From Bacilli bacterium (GTDB lineage: Bacteria; Bacillota_I; Bacilli_A; ML615J-28; CAG-698): a DNA stretch of 7,484 bases. The position numbers and the translations under genes were made by a program. The DNA is taken from the NCBI GenBank assembly GCA_023228385.1, contig JALOBF010000072.1, positions 1 through 7,484 on the forward strand, given 5' to 3'. Below are positions 1 through 6,247 of this stretch, piece by piece. The notes beneath the pieces are model-generated. The model saw only the letters and a list, made by a program, of their open reading frames with translations. It made no database searches and was not told the origin of the DNA. The stretch's first letter is position 1. The number at the start of each line of letters is the position of its first letter.

Positions 1-18
1 AAAGAAGAGAGGTTAATA

Positions 19-24
19 TATAAT
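19..24 (+). promoter_or_regulatory. possible -10 element for the PAP2-like gene
   Basis: A perfect TATAAT lies 39 bases before the ATG at 63, so transcription could start near 30-32. The matching -35 hexamer would fall at or before the first base of the window, so it cannot be checked. In such AT-rich DNA a TATAAT alone is weak evidence. Confidence 0.35.
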
Positions 25-51
25 TGAAGTGTAAATTTTTATAAAGAAATC

Positions 52-58
52 AGGTGAT
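52..58 (+). promoter_or_regulatory. ribosome binding site that fixes the start at 63
   Basis: AGGTGAT (extending to AGGTGATC) is an exact match to the anti-Shine-Dalgarno complement AGGAGGTGATC and sits 4-5 bases before the ATG at 63. The in-frame GTG at 54 lies inside this site and cannot use it, so the 63 start is preferred over a start three codons earlier. Confidence 0.75.
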
Positions 59-62
59 CTAT

Positions 63-635
63 ATGAAAAGAGTGGCAAAAACAATTAGGATTATAACCGT
101 AGCCCCGATTATGGCTTTGATATTGATTAATGCCTTATTTTTTTTCAAGAAAGGGTCTTTTATAAATGTTGCGGATTATTGCTTAGCTATTTTTTCTTTG
201 GTGATTTTACCTTTATTAGCATATCCTGTTCAGAATAAATATAATATTATTACTAAAGAAAAAAGAACGGCTCAAAGAATATTGGCAATTATTTTTTCTA
301 TTGTTGGTTATATACTGGGGTTTATCTTATCGTTGATTTTAAAATTACCTGTCACTCAAAAAATTGTGTATTTCACATATCTCTTATCGGGAGTTCTAAT
401 TGCTTTTTTTAGTTTTGTTTTAAAGGTTAACGCCAGCGGACATATGTGTGGGTTGTCCGGACCGATCGCTACAATGGTGTATGCCTTTGGACCATATTAT
501 ATATTTTTATTTTTTTTCTTAGCGTTTGTAATTTGGTCGAGTTTAAAATTGAACCGCCACAGTTTACTGGAGTTAATTCTGGGAAGTATGATTCCAATAG
601 CGTCGTTGATAGTTTCTATAATCATTTTTGTATAA
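63..635 (+). CDS. PAP2-like integral membrane protein
   Basis: A 190-residue, very hydrophobic protein with about five or six membrane segments. Two stretches resemble the phosphatidic acid phosphatase type 2 (PAP2) family: Ser125-Gly126-His127 followed by a Gly/Pro-rich helix (CGLSGP), the position of family motif 2; and Ser159-Ser160-x5-His166-x3-Glu170, which has the exact spacing of motif 3 (SRx5Hx3D) with Arg changed to Ser and Asp to Glu. Both histidines that act in the family are present. A clear motif 1 (Kx6RP) is not seen; the polar loop around KEKRTAQR at residues 68-75 is in about the right place. Known PAP2 proteins remove phosphate from lipid phosphates at the membrane face. Whether this one is active is uncertain because of the changed residues. 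It seems to be a single-gene unit with no functional link to the operon further right. Confidence 0.65.
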   Translation: MKRVAKTIRIITVAPIMALILINALFFFKKGSFINVADYCLAIFSLVILPLLAYPVQNKYNIITKEKRTAQRILAIIFSIVGYILGFILSLILKLPVTQKIVYFTYLLSGVLIAFFSFVLKVNASGHMCGLSGPIATMVYAFGPYYIFLFFFLAFVIWSSLKLNRHSLLELILGSMIPIASLIVSIIIFV

Positions 636-656
636 GAGTTGCTGGTATTAAAAAGT

Positions 657-711
657 AAAAGCCATCCGGGTTGATCTTAAAATATATATTTGCTTAATAT
701 GATGGTTTTTT
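657..711 (+). terminator. possible intrinsic terminator with a long loop
   Basis: AAAAGCCATC (657-666) pairs with GATGGTTTTT (701-710) over ten pairs with one G-T wobble, and the right arm runs into a T run. It begins about 20 bases after the stop codon at 635. The 34-base loop is long for an intrinsic terminator, which lowers confidence; because the arms are A-rich on the left and T-rich on the right, it could work in either direction. Confidence 0.45.
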
Positions 712-735
712 AATTGGAAGCGTCATAATTATTAC

Positions 736-764
736 TTGCATATTTATCATTAGAATTGTATAAT
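736..764 (+). promoter_or_regulatory. sigma-A type promoter for the zinc-ribbon gene
   Basis: TTGCAT (736-741) and a perfect TATAAT (759-764) are separated by 17 bases, the ideal spacing. Transcription would start near 770, just before the GGTGG ribosome site at 774-778, leaving a short leader of roughly 16 bases before the ATG at 787. Confidence 0.6.
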
Positions 765-786
765 GACTATAGCGGTGGTTGATGAA

Positions 787-921
787 ATGCAATGTTCCGA
801 TTGCGGTAAAACATTAATTACTAGCGATAAATATTGTGCACAATGCGGAAAAATGATTGTGAATAAATATAATTTATTTTTATCATATGATAATTCCGGT
901 TATGATTCTGCCCCAAAATAA
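787..921 (+). CDS. small zinc-ribbon protein (N-terminal half of a split gene?)
   Basis: A 44-residue ORF starting at ATG 787, with GGTGG at 774-778 as ribosome site, spaced eight bases. Residues 3-20 form a classic zinc ribbon: Cys3-x2-Cys6-Gly and Cys17-x2-Cys20-Gly. This is the short treble-clef/rubredoxin-like knuckle often found at the N-terminus of small bacterial membrane proteins. After the ribbon there is only a polar tail ending SAPK before TAA at 919-921. Alone it would be a minimal zinc-binding peptide. The downstream ORF in the -1 frame supplies the membrane part such proteins usually have, so this is probably the first half of a 114-residue protein that is either frameshifted, translationally coupled or broken. 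No specific function can be given. Confidence 0.6.
   Translation: MQCSDCGKTLITSDKYCAQCGKMIVNKYNLFLSYDNSGYDSAPK
912..921 (+). other. possible -1 frameshift site between the two small ORFs
   Basis: The sequence C CCA AAA, read in the frame of the zinc-ribbon ORF, has the X XXY YYZ form of a -1 slippery heptamer (912-918) and is followed immediately by the TAA stop. Slipping back one base gives CCC AAA ATA AAA ATG, which enters exactly the frame of the membrane ORF at 924. No upstream Shine-Dalgarno-like stimulator or strong downstream hairpin was seen. An indel in this C4-A4-T-A5 run, in the genome or the assembly, would look the same. Confidence 0.3.
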
Positions 922-923
922 AA

Positions 924-1130
924 ATGTTATATGAAGATGCGGATCAAGGAAAAATTGCAGATATATTATGCGCATTATTTATTCCGGTGATTTTCTCGAT
1001 ATTTTTCGGATCATTTTATTCAAATAAAAATACCCGACATAATTATTATAGAAGTTTTGGTATTACTTATTTAATTGCAATAATGATTTCCGTTTTGTTA
1101 GGGATATTATTTATTATAGTTTGGGGATAA
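924..1130 (+). CDS. small two-helix membrane protein (C-terminal half of a split gene?)
   Basis: A 68-residue ORF with an acidic start (YEDADQ), a first membrane segment at about residues 12-31, a short polar loop rich in Asn, Arg and Tyr (33-44), and a second segment at 46-67 ending in Trp-Gly. The ATG lies two bases after the stop of the zinc-ribbon ORF and has no ribosome site of its own (the upstream bases are C/A runs). It would therefore need translational coupling, or a -1 frameshift that joins it to the ribbon. The joint, ribbon plus two helices, is a common plan for small zinc-ribbon membrane proteins, and this is why a single original gene is favoured. No family beyond that is recognised. 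Confidence 0.5.
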   Translation: MLYEDADQGKIADILCALFIPVIFSIFFGSFYSNKNTRHNYYRSFGITYLIAIMISVLLGILFIIVWG

Positions 1131-1226
1131 CAAGCGTGAGTTTCGATATCGATCGATCTTTACCAAGTACTATTTGAAAAACAATCAAACCGGAAGAAGA
1201 TGATAAATATAAAGTTCTGATTATAC

Positions 1227-1265
1227 AAACCAAGCGTACTTTACTTTATTGGTGCTTGGTTTTTT
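1227..1265 (+). terminator. strong intrinsic terminator
   Basis: AAACCAAGC (1227-1235) pairs perfectly with GCTTGGTTT (1254-1262), closing an 18-base loop, and the T run continues to 1265. It ends transcription of the zinc-ribbon/membrane unit, and isolates the downstream operon from read-through. Confidence 0.85.
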
Positions 1266-1328
1266 ATTATTTAATTATTGATTGTGATACAAGATATATA
1301 TTGCTATTAGGATAAAATTAAAGTTTAT

Positions 1329-1394
1329 GTATTAATTGTATTAAGTTTTTTTAAATGTATTAAATAAAAGTTAAAAGTATTAAAAATGTATTGT
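1329..1394 (+). repeat. five spaced GTATTAA-type direct repeats upstream of the operon promoter
   Basis: GTATTAA occurs exactly at 1329, 1338, 1357 and 1377, and a diverged copy (GTATTGT) at 1388 touches the -35 hexamer. The start-to-start steps are 9, 19, 20 and 11 bases, close to whole turns of the helix, so all copies would face the same side. This could be an activator array, an UP-like element or intrinsically curved DNA. In sequence this AT-rich, some copies may be chance. Confidence 0.45.
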
Positions 1395-1419
1395 ATTTTT
1401 AGAATAAACATGATACAAT
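1391..1419 (+). promoter_or_regulatory. extended -10 promoter of the glycan operon
   Basis: TTGTAT (1391-1396) is followed after 17 bases by TACAAT (1414-1419), preceded by TG one base away (TGATACAAT from 1411), an extended -10. The start site is expected near 1425, giving a leader of about 30 bases before the TTG start codon at 1457. The next promoter-like sequence of this quality is not seen inside the operon, so the four genes probably share it. Confidence 0.7.
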
Positions 1420-1427
1420 TAATTGTA
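1414..1427 (+). promoter_or_regulatory. 14-bp perfect palindrome over the -10 and start site
   Basis: TACAATTAATTGTA is its own reverse complement. It contains the whole -10 hexamer and ends at the expected transcription start. A dimeric repressor bound here would block polymerase directly. The simple AT-rich composition makes chance possible, but the position is what an operator would have. Confidence 0.45.
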
Positions 1428-1437
1428 AGCATTTTCA
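1424..1437 (+). promoter_or_regulatory. cre-like operator (CcpA/LacI family)
   Basis: TGTAAGCATTTTCA matches the cre consensus TGWAANCGNTNWCA at every defined position except the central G, which is A. It sits at about the transcription start, where binding of CcpA or a LacI-family sugar repressor would repress. The core AAGCATTT is repeated 24 bases on (1451-1458), overlapping the TTG start codon, as a possible weaker second site. This fits carbon control of a sugar-use operon. Confidence 0.55.
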
Positions 1438-1456
1438 AGAAAGAAAGGGAAAGCAT

Positions 1457-3535
1457 TTGAATAAAGTTAGCATTATTGCTTTATTTATTTTATTAATATT
1501 GTTAAGCGCTTGCGTAAGCGGTTCCTCGTCGATAAAAATACCTGAATACGAGTGGAGGTTTACAGGAACGATGGAAGAACAAATACCGGTGGTGTCATTT
1601 GAAGCACCGCAATCAACGGTTATAGGAAATACCGATAATTTTATTAATCGATGTAAACCGGTAGCAATTAATCCTTTGTTTTTTAAAAAATCAAAAATAA
1701 AAACACATCAAATTATTTTTGGATTTGATGCAATATATCCGGTTTCAAGAATAGAACTAACTAATTACAATGGTAATAAAGCAGATTCAATAAAACAAAT
1801 ATCAATTGAAACATCGCTTAATGGAATCACATATAAAAGATACATTAGTGATTATCCTTTAAATGAAAATACAAATCCGATTGATTTTAAGAACCGTAGT
1901 GCCCGTTTTATTAAGATGATATTTAAGGCGGAAAGAAATGAAACTTATGCTATTCAAGATGTAAGGTTTTTTTTAGGAGAAGGCTTAATCGTCGAGGAAG
2001 ATAAAGCCTGGACTGATGCTTTTTTAAGATATGAGCATTGGACCGGAGCCGACGGAATATTCTCCTTTAATTTAGACGGAAATGACAATATTGGTGTGGA
2101 TAAAGATAAAACCGGCTTTATATTCAGCGATACCTTTACCGGATCGGTAAACCCCTTTAACGGTTTAAGAAACAGCAATTTTATAATTAACAATTCGGTC
2201 GGTTATTATGATGGTTCTCATAATATTAAAGAAGGACTAACTTTTGATTATCGCCTTAGCGAAAAAGGGCAACCACAGAGTGCTTTTTTACCAAAAAGTT
2301 ATCTTGGCTATGGTGCCGATAATCTTTTAGATAATGACGGATTAACTGTATATCTTGATAAGGATGGTTTACTGACTAATGAGGCTAATGGGATAATGTG
2401 GCGATCTGTTCTTAAAAAAGATAATTATTTGATTTTTGATTTATATGAAGTTGTATCTTTAGGCAAACTTTATATTTGGAATTATAACGAAAATCCATAT
2501 TATGGTGTTAAAAATTTTGTTTTAAGTTATAGCATCGACGGCGATGTTTGGATTAATCTAAATGAAGAATATATGGCAATGGCTTCGGGATCTATCGATG
2601 AGCCTTATACAAAAGAAGTTAATCTACAATTTGAAGCCCGATATTTAAAAATGAATATTACCGAAACATATGACAGCAGTAAAGTCGGCTTAGGAAAAAT
2701 TCATATTACCGATGATTCGGGACAACCCTTATTTGCTACCATTGAAGCTAGTGATTATGATGAAACAATTACTGGAAATGAATTAAGCGCTCGGTTATGG
2801 CTTCAGGATGGAGTAGTGATTGGTAATTATTTATATGTTTTTCCGATACTAATCAAGGATGAAGGCAGTATTTTTAAGGTTACTCGGGTTGGGTTAATTA
2901 AGGTTCCCATCAAAGATATGCGGTTTGACTTTGAAAATGCCGTTTATTTGAATACACCGTTGCAAAGTCGGACCGCTGATGGCGGATTACTTTACTATGG
3001 AGCCGGAGTGATGAATCATGCGGCTCAAGACGGCTATTTATATATATATGGTTATAAAGATTTACAGGGGCGGTTTTTAATCGTTGCCCGTGTGAAGATG
3101 GAAGATTTAGAAAACTTTAATCGATGGACATATTTTGACGGTGTTGCTTGGTCCAATAACATTAATGATTCTTATCCTATTATTAATAAGGTTTCTCCAG
3201 AATTAAGCGTCACTTATATGAAAAAGGGAATATTTAGCGGTAAATATATGCTGGTAGTGATGGAAGACTCAACAAGCGGCCGGGTTTCATCGGCCTTAAG
3301 TGATACGCCGTATGGACCTTTCACTGATTATACATTATTATATGAAACCAGCGAACCAGCTTATTTAAGGGGAGCTTTTACTTATAACGCCAAGATGCAT
3401 CCACATTTAAGCGAAGAAGGAAGTTATTTAATTTCATATAATGTCAATAGTTTAATTTTAATTGCCTTGCAGAATGTTGATATATATCGACCACGCTTTA
3501 TTAGAGTGATTGAAGTCAAAAAACGAGGAGAGTAA
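1457..3535 (+). CDS. surface lipoprotein: glycoside-hydrolase-like propeller with two discoidin-like domains
   Basis: A 692-residue protein. The TTG start is supported by AAAGGGA at 1444-1450 and by the lipoprotein signal it gives: a hydrophobic helix (4-16) and lipobox Leu-Ser-Ala-Cys19, so it should be anchored outside the membrane. Residues about 45-173 look like a degraded discoidin/F5/8 type C domain. At 195-229 a propeller-like domain begins (WTGADG with Asp199; FSDTF with Asp225). Residues about 270-425 are a clear F5/8 type C (CBM32-like) insertion with FDL (327-329), IWNYN (340-344) and SIDGDVW (359-365). The propeller resumes with WLQDGVV (Asp451), SPELSV (Glu582) and NAKMHPHL (644-651). 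The style recalls DUF4185/DUF5005-type proteins, of which DUF4185 includes endo-D-arabinanases; that link is from memory, not a search. Likely role: binding and cutting an outside glycan. Substrate unknown. First gene of the operon. Confidence 0.7.
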   Translation: MNKVSIIALFILLILLSACVSGSSSIKIPEYEWRFTGTMEEQIPVVSFEAPQSTVIGNTDNFINRCKPVAINPLFFKKSKIKTHQIIFGFDAIYPVSRIELTNYNGNKADSIKQISIETSLNGITYKRYISDYPLNENTNPIDFKNRSARFIKMIFKAERNETYAIQDVRFFLGEGLIVEEDKAWTDAFLRYEHWTGADGIFSFNLDGNDNIGVDKDKTGFIFSDTFTGSVNPFNGLRNSNFIINNSVGYYDGSHNIKEGLTFDYRLSEKGQPQSAFLPKSYLGYGADNLLDNDGLTVYLDKDGLLTNEANGIMWRSVLKKDNYLIFDLYEVVSLGKLYIWNYNENPYYGVKNFVLSYSIDGDVWINLNEEYMAMASGSIDEPYTKEVNLQFEARYLKMNITETYDSSKVGLGKIHITDDSGQPLFATIEASDYDETITGNELSARLWLQDGVVIGNYLYVFPILIKDEGSIFKVTRVGLIKVPIKDMRFDFENAVYLNTPLQSRTADGGLLYYGAGVMNHAAQDGYLYIYGYKDLQGRFLIVARVKMEDLENFNRWTYFDGVAWSNNINDSYPIINKVSPELSVTYMKKGIFSGKYMLVVMEDSTSGRVSSALSDTPYGPFTDYTLLYETSEPAYLRGAFTYNAKMHPHLSEEGSYLISYNVNSLILIALQNVDIYRPRFIRVIEVKKRGE

Positions 3536-3537
3536 CT

Positions 3538-5415
3538 GTGAAAATTAATGAAGTAGTAAAAAGTTTTAATGTCGGTATCGGCATTTACACCTTAGAACTT
3601 GATGGTATCTATCCGATTGCTTTGATTCGCGGAGTGGATAATATAATCATCAAAACACTGATTGATGATAAAGAATCATCAATCAACCGTGATGGTGTTA
3701 TTTATATGAATAAAGCAATTGTAGAGACTTTTGCTGGCGGCACATTGGAATTTATATTAGGTCCCGGCTATTTTGCTTTAATTGATGAAGAGTGGACTGA
3801 TAAATTTCATAGAAAGGTTGGATGGACCGGCGGCGATGGTATTTTTTCCTTTAATTTAACCGATGGCAATGACCGATTTGATCAAAAACAACCCGGTACA
3901 ACCCTTTTTGTTTTTGGAGACACCTTTGTGGGTCGGGTTGATAAGAAAACACAAAAGCGATATCAACCTTTGTTAATGCCAAATAATACTTTAGGATACC
4001 TTGATTATAATAAATCGAAAGTTGAATTTCACGTTAATCGCAATGATAAAGATTCGGTAGTTTCTTTTTTCGCCGTCGATAAACGCTTCAATGTTAAAGG
4101 AACAATCGCTCAGAATCTGGTCACTTATGATCAAAAGCATGACAATGAAGGTTGGTTGAGTGGTTATCATCCCCAAATCATAACCCTTTCTTTTGATTTG
4201 GGATTAAAACAAGAAGTAACCCATCTTAATGTATACAATTATTTTAGTGGAGAAGATCCTTCTTTATCGGTACGCGGGATTAAAAACTTTAATTTATTAG
4301 CATCAAACGATAATAAAATTTGGGACTTTTTAGGTGAATACCAACTAAAGCAAAGTCATAATAATAGTGAATTTGAAAAAATATTAATTGGTAAACAATA
4401 TCGCTATTTCAATTTTGTAATTAATCCATATCTTGAATCCGAAAACTATAATGATGAATATAACGAGGGACTTTACGGCTTATCGCGGGTTGAATTTTAT
4501 TCAGGAAAACAAAAACTTCGCGATGTTGATGCTGAGGCTGATTCAGTCTTGTTAGAAGAACCGGGGCGCTTTTGGCTATGGCTTCAAGACGGAGTAGTTA
4601 TTAACCAGCATCTGTACTTTTTCCCCTTAATAGTATATTCTGATTTAAACCAACCCGAGGGGTTACAGTTTGGAATTAAGGGAATAACTATGATAAAGGT
4701 ACCGATTGTAAGAGGGCGCCTTGACTATCAATCGACAACGCAAAAGCTCGCACCGTTATTGGTGCAAAAAGATGAATCGGAATTTCTTTTGGGCGGGGCT
4801 ATTATGGCTAATACGGCTGAAGCGGGCGCGGTCAATCCTGACGGTTACATTTATGTTTACGGATATAAAACTACTTTTGGTTTAAGACAAATGATTGTGG
4901 CTAGGGTAAAAGCCGAATTGATTGAATATTTTGATCAATGGGAATACTTTGACGGCGAAGAATGGACTTATGACATTTTATCATCGGCACCGTTACTAGA
5001 TCATATTTCATGTGAATTCAGTGTATCACCTATTTTAGCCGGCAGAAACAAAGGCAAATATTTAGCGGTGTTTACTTATGATGTTAATACTCCGCTTGTT
5101 GCCTTCAGCATTGGCGAATCAAAAGTGGGGCCTTTTACCGCTCCTCAAATTATCTATCATACCCCAGAACAAGCAAAATATAAGAGCACAACCTATACCT
5201 ATAATGCCAAGGCTCATCCTCACCTTTCCCAAAGTACGGCGGTGTTAGTATCTTACAATACCAATACATATTCATTTGATCATAATATTGCAAATGGCGA
5301 TCTTTATCGGCCGCGCTTTATTCGTTTGATTGAAATCGAAAAAGAACAGGAGGATTTACAACAGCGTGGAGTTAAAAAAAACAAAACGAAAATATCGTTC
5401 GAGAAAACGCTATGA
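3538..5415 (+). CDS. signal-less paralogue: glycoside-hydrolase-like propeller with inserted discoidin domain
   Basis: A 625-residue protein that shares its plan and motifs with the preceding gene: WTGGDG (Asp100), GDTFVG (Asp128), WLQDGVV (Asp351), SCEFSV (Glu493), NAKAHPHLS (556-564) and the ending RPRFIRLIEIE. A discoidin-like domain (about 185-330, with FDLG at 219-222 and an aromatic strand VYNYF) is again inserted after the first propeller blade. Its N-terminal 85 residues are shorter and more diverged, and they hold no signal peptide or lipobox. An in-frame stop at 3511 rules out a missed upstream signal, so it is predicted to stay in the cytosol. GTG start with GAGGAG at 3525-3530, two bases after the previous stop. 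The C-terminal tail (about 25 residues beyond the shared ending) exists only because the frame overlaps the next gene by 50 bases. Likely role, by inference: intracellular cleavage of the imported oligosaccharide. Confidence 0.7.
   Translation: MKINEVVKSFNVGIGIYTLELDGIYPIALIRGVDNIIIKTLIDDKESSINRDGVIYMNKAIVETFAGGTLEFILGPGYFALIDEEWTDKFHRKVGWTGGDGIFSFNLTDGNDRFDQKQPGTTLFVFGDTFVGRVDKKTQKRYQPLLMPNNTLGYLDYNKSKVEFHVNRNDKDSVVSFFAVDKRFNVKGTIAQNLVTYDQKHDNEGWLSGYHPQIITLSFDLGLKQEVTHLNVYNYFSGEDPSLSVRGIKNFNLLASNDNKIWDFLGEYQLKQSHNNSEFEKILIGKQYRYFNFVINPYLESENYNDEYNEGLYGLSRVEFYSGKQKLRDVDAEADSVLLEEPGRFWLWLQDGVVINQHLYFFPLIVYSDLNQPEGLQFGIKGITMIKVPIVRGRLDYQSTTQKLAPLLVQKDESEFLLGGAIMANTAEAGAVNPDGYIYVYGYKTTFGLRQMIVARVKAELIEYFDQWEYFDGEEWTYDILSSAPLLDHISCEFSVSPILAGRNKGKYLAVFTYDVNTPLVAFSIGESKVGPFTAPQIIYHTPEQAKYKSTTYTYNAKAHPHLSQSTAVLVSYNTNTYSFDHNIANGDLYRPRFIRLIEIEKEQEDLQQRGVKKNKTKISFEKTL
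5348..5354 (+). promoter_or_regulatory. ribosome binding site for the permease, inside the upstream gene
   Basis: AGGAGGA is an ideal Shine-Dalgarno sequence. The first in-frame start after it is GTG at 5366, with a rather long 11-12 base gap. The upstream in-frame TTG at 5330 precedes this site and has none of its own, so the 5366 start is chosen. Confidence 0.6.
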
Positions 5416-6238
5416 TAAGTCGGTAAAAGTCATTTTACATATTGTTTTAATTTTATGTTCGGTTATATTTGCCTTTCCTTTTCTATGGATGTTGTTTACA
5501 GCTTTAAAAACGCCGCAGGAATTACTAAAAGGAATTGAAGCTTTTTTCCCCAAAAAGCCCCAATGGCAAAATTTTGTTACGGCGGTGACCCAAATACCAT
5601 TTTTAATGTATTTGAAAAACAGTTTAATAATTGTTGTTTTAGTAATGATTGGAACGGTTATCAGTGCCACCACCGCCGCATATGCATTTGCAAAGTTGCA
5701 TTGGAAAGGCCGGGACAAATGGTTTGTTATTATGCTGGGTACAATGATGTTACCGATTCAGGTTATTTTGATTCCAACATATATAATGTATTCAAAAATA
5801 GGCTGGTTAGGAACAAGGTTACCGCTGGTTGTCCCCGCTTTTTTTGGCGGCGGAGCCGCGTTTTATATATTTATGTTAAGACAATTTTTTAAAGGGATAC
5901 CAAAAGAGCTCTCGGAGAGTGCGATTATTGACGGTGCTAATCATTTTCAGATTTTCACAAGAATTATGTTGCCGTTATCAAAGCCGGGAATTGTTACGGT
6001 AGCGTTGTTTACTTTTATGGGTACATGGAATGACTATTTCGGACCATTGATATTTTTGAGTAATCCCGATCATTGGACCTTGGCCTTGGGTTTACGGGCC
6101 TTTCAAACTCAGTATGGTGGACAATATCATTTAATGATGGCCGCTTCGATTTTGATTATGTTACCGACATTGATATTGTTCTTTTTAGCACAAAAAACAT
6201 TTATCGAAGGAATAAGGTTTACCGGAATAAAAGGATAG
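5366..6238 (+). CDS. MalG-type sugar ABC transporter permease (CUT1 family)
   Basis: A 290-residue inner-membrane protein, the usual length for the MalG/AraQ/SugB class. It starts with a basic cytosolic tail (KKTKRKYRSRKR) and has six membrane helices, the first at about residues 18-42 with the family-typical PFLWMLFTALKTP. The EAA loop that docks on the ATPase is clear: Glu181-Leu-Ser-Glu-Ser-Ala-x2-Asp189-Gly-Ala191, then LPLSKPG. Later family marks are GTWNDYFGPLIFL and the ending FIEGIRFTGIKG. It forms half of the channel, normally paired with a MalF-type permease, which is not encoded next to it here. It overlaps the upstream gene by 50 bases and precedes the binding-protein gene by nine bases, so the three are surely cotranscribed. 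The sugar cannot be read from the permease. Confidence 0.93.
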   Translation: MELKKTKRKYRSRKRYDKSVKVILHIVLILCSVIFAFPFLWMLFTALKTPQELLKGIEAFFPKKPQWQNFVTAVTQIPFLMYLKNSLIIVVLVMIGTVISATTAAYAFAKLHWKGRDKWFVIMLGTMMLPIQVILIPTYIMYSKIGWLGTRLPLVVPAFFGGGAAFYIFMLRQFFKGIPKELSESAIIDGANHFQIFTRIMLPLSKPGIVTVALFTFMGTWNDYFGPLIFLSNPDHWTLALGLRAFQTQYGGQYHLMMAASILIMLPTLILFFLAQKTFIEGIRFTGIKG

Positions 6239-6247
6239 GAGAAAAAC

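Larger units (their letters stand above)
1131..1456 (+). other. intergenic region between the small ORFs and the glycan operon
   Basis: About 326 bases with no convincing gene. From 1136 a GTG-led frame reads 13 codons to a TGA at 1175 and then continues, in the same frame, with a protein-like stretch (KPEEDDKYKVLI) that runs into the terminator. With TGA a stop in this genome, it is at best a decayed coding remnant and more likely chance. The rest holds the terminator at 1227-1265, then an extremely AT-rich control region with repeats, promoter and operators for the operon, each listed separately. Confidence 0.6.

Noticed and set aside
446..658. 70-codon forward ORF inside and past the PAP2-like gene
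   Set aside because: It is an overlapping frame of the PAP2-like gene with no ribosome site and no recognisable protein character.
1142..1158. Overlapping short palindromes (GATATC, ATCGATCGAT)
   Set aside because: Only ten bases, no promoter next to it, and it sits between a stop codon and a terminator; no role can be supported.
1136..1226. GTG-led frame SFDIDRSLPSTI, TGA, then KTIKPEEDDKYKVLI in the same frame, suggesting a UGA-read-through gene or a remnant
   Set aside because: TGA is a real stop elsewhere in the window (end of the 3538-5415 gene), Trp is always TGG, the ribosome site is poor, and the frame runs into a terminator. Too short to call a pseudogene.
1278..1310. TTGTGA with TGCTATTAG as a second upstream promoter for the operon
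   Set aside because: The -10 matches only four of six positions and a far better extended -10 promoter lies at 1391-1419.
5563..5892. 109-codon forward ORF within the permease gene
   Set aside because: Out-of-frame shadow of a well-supported permease; composition is unlike a real protein and there is no ribosome site.
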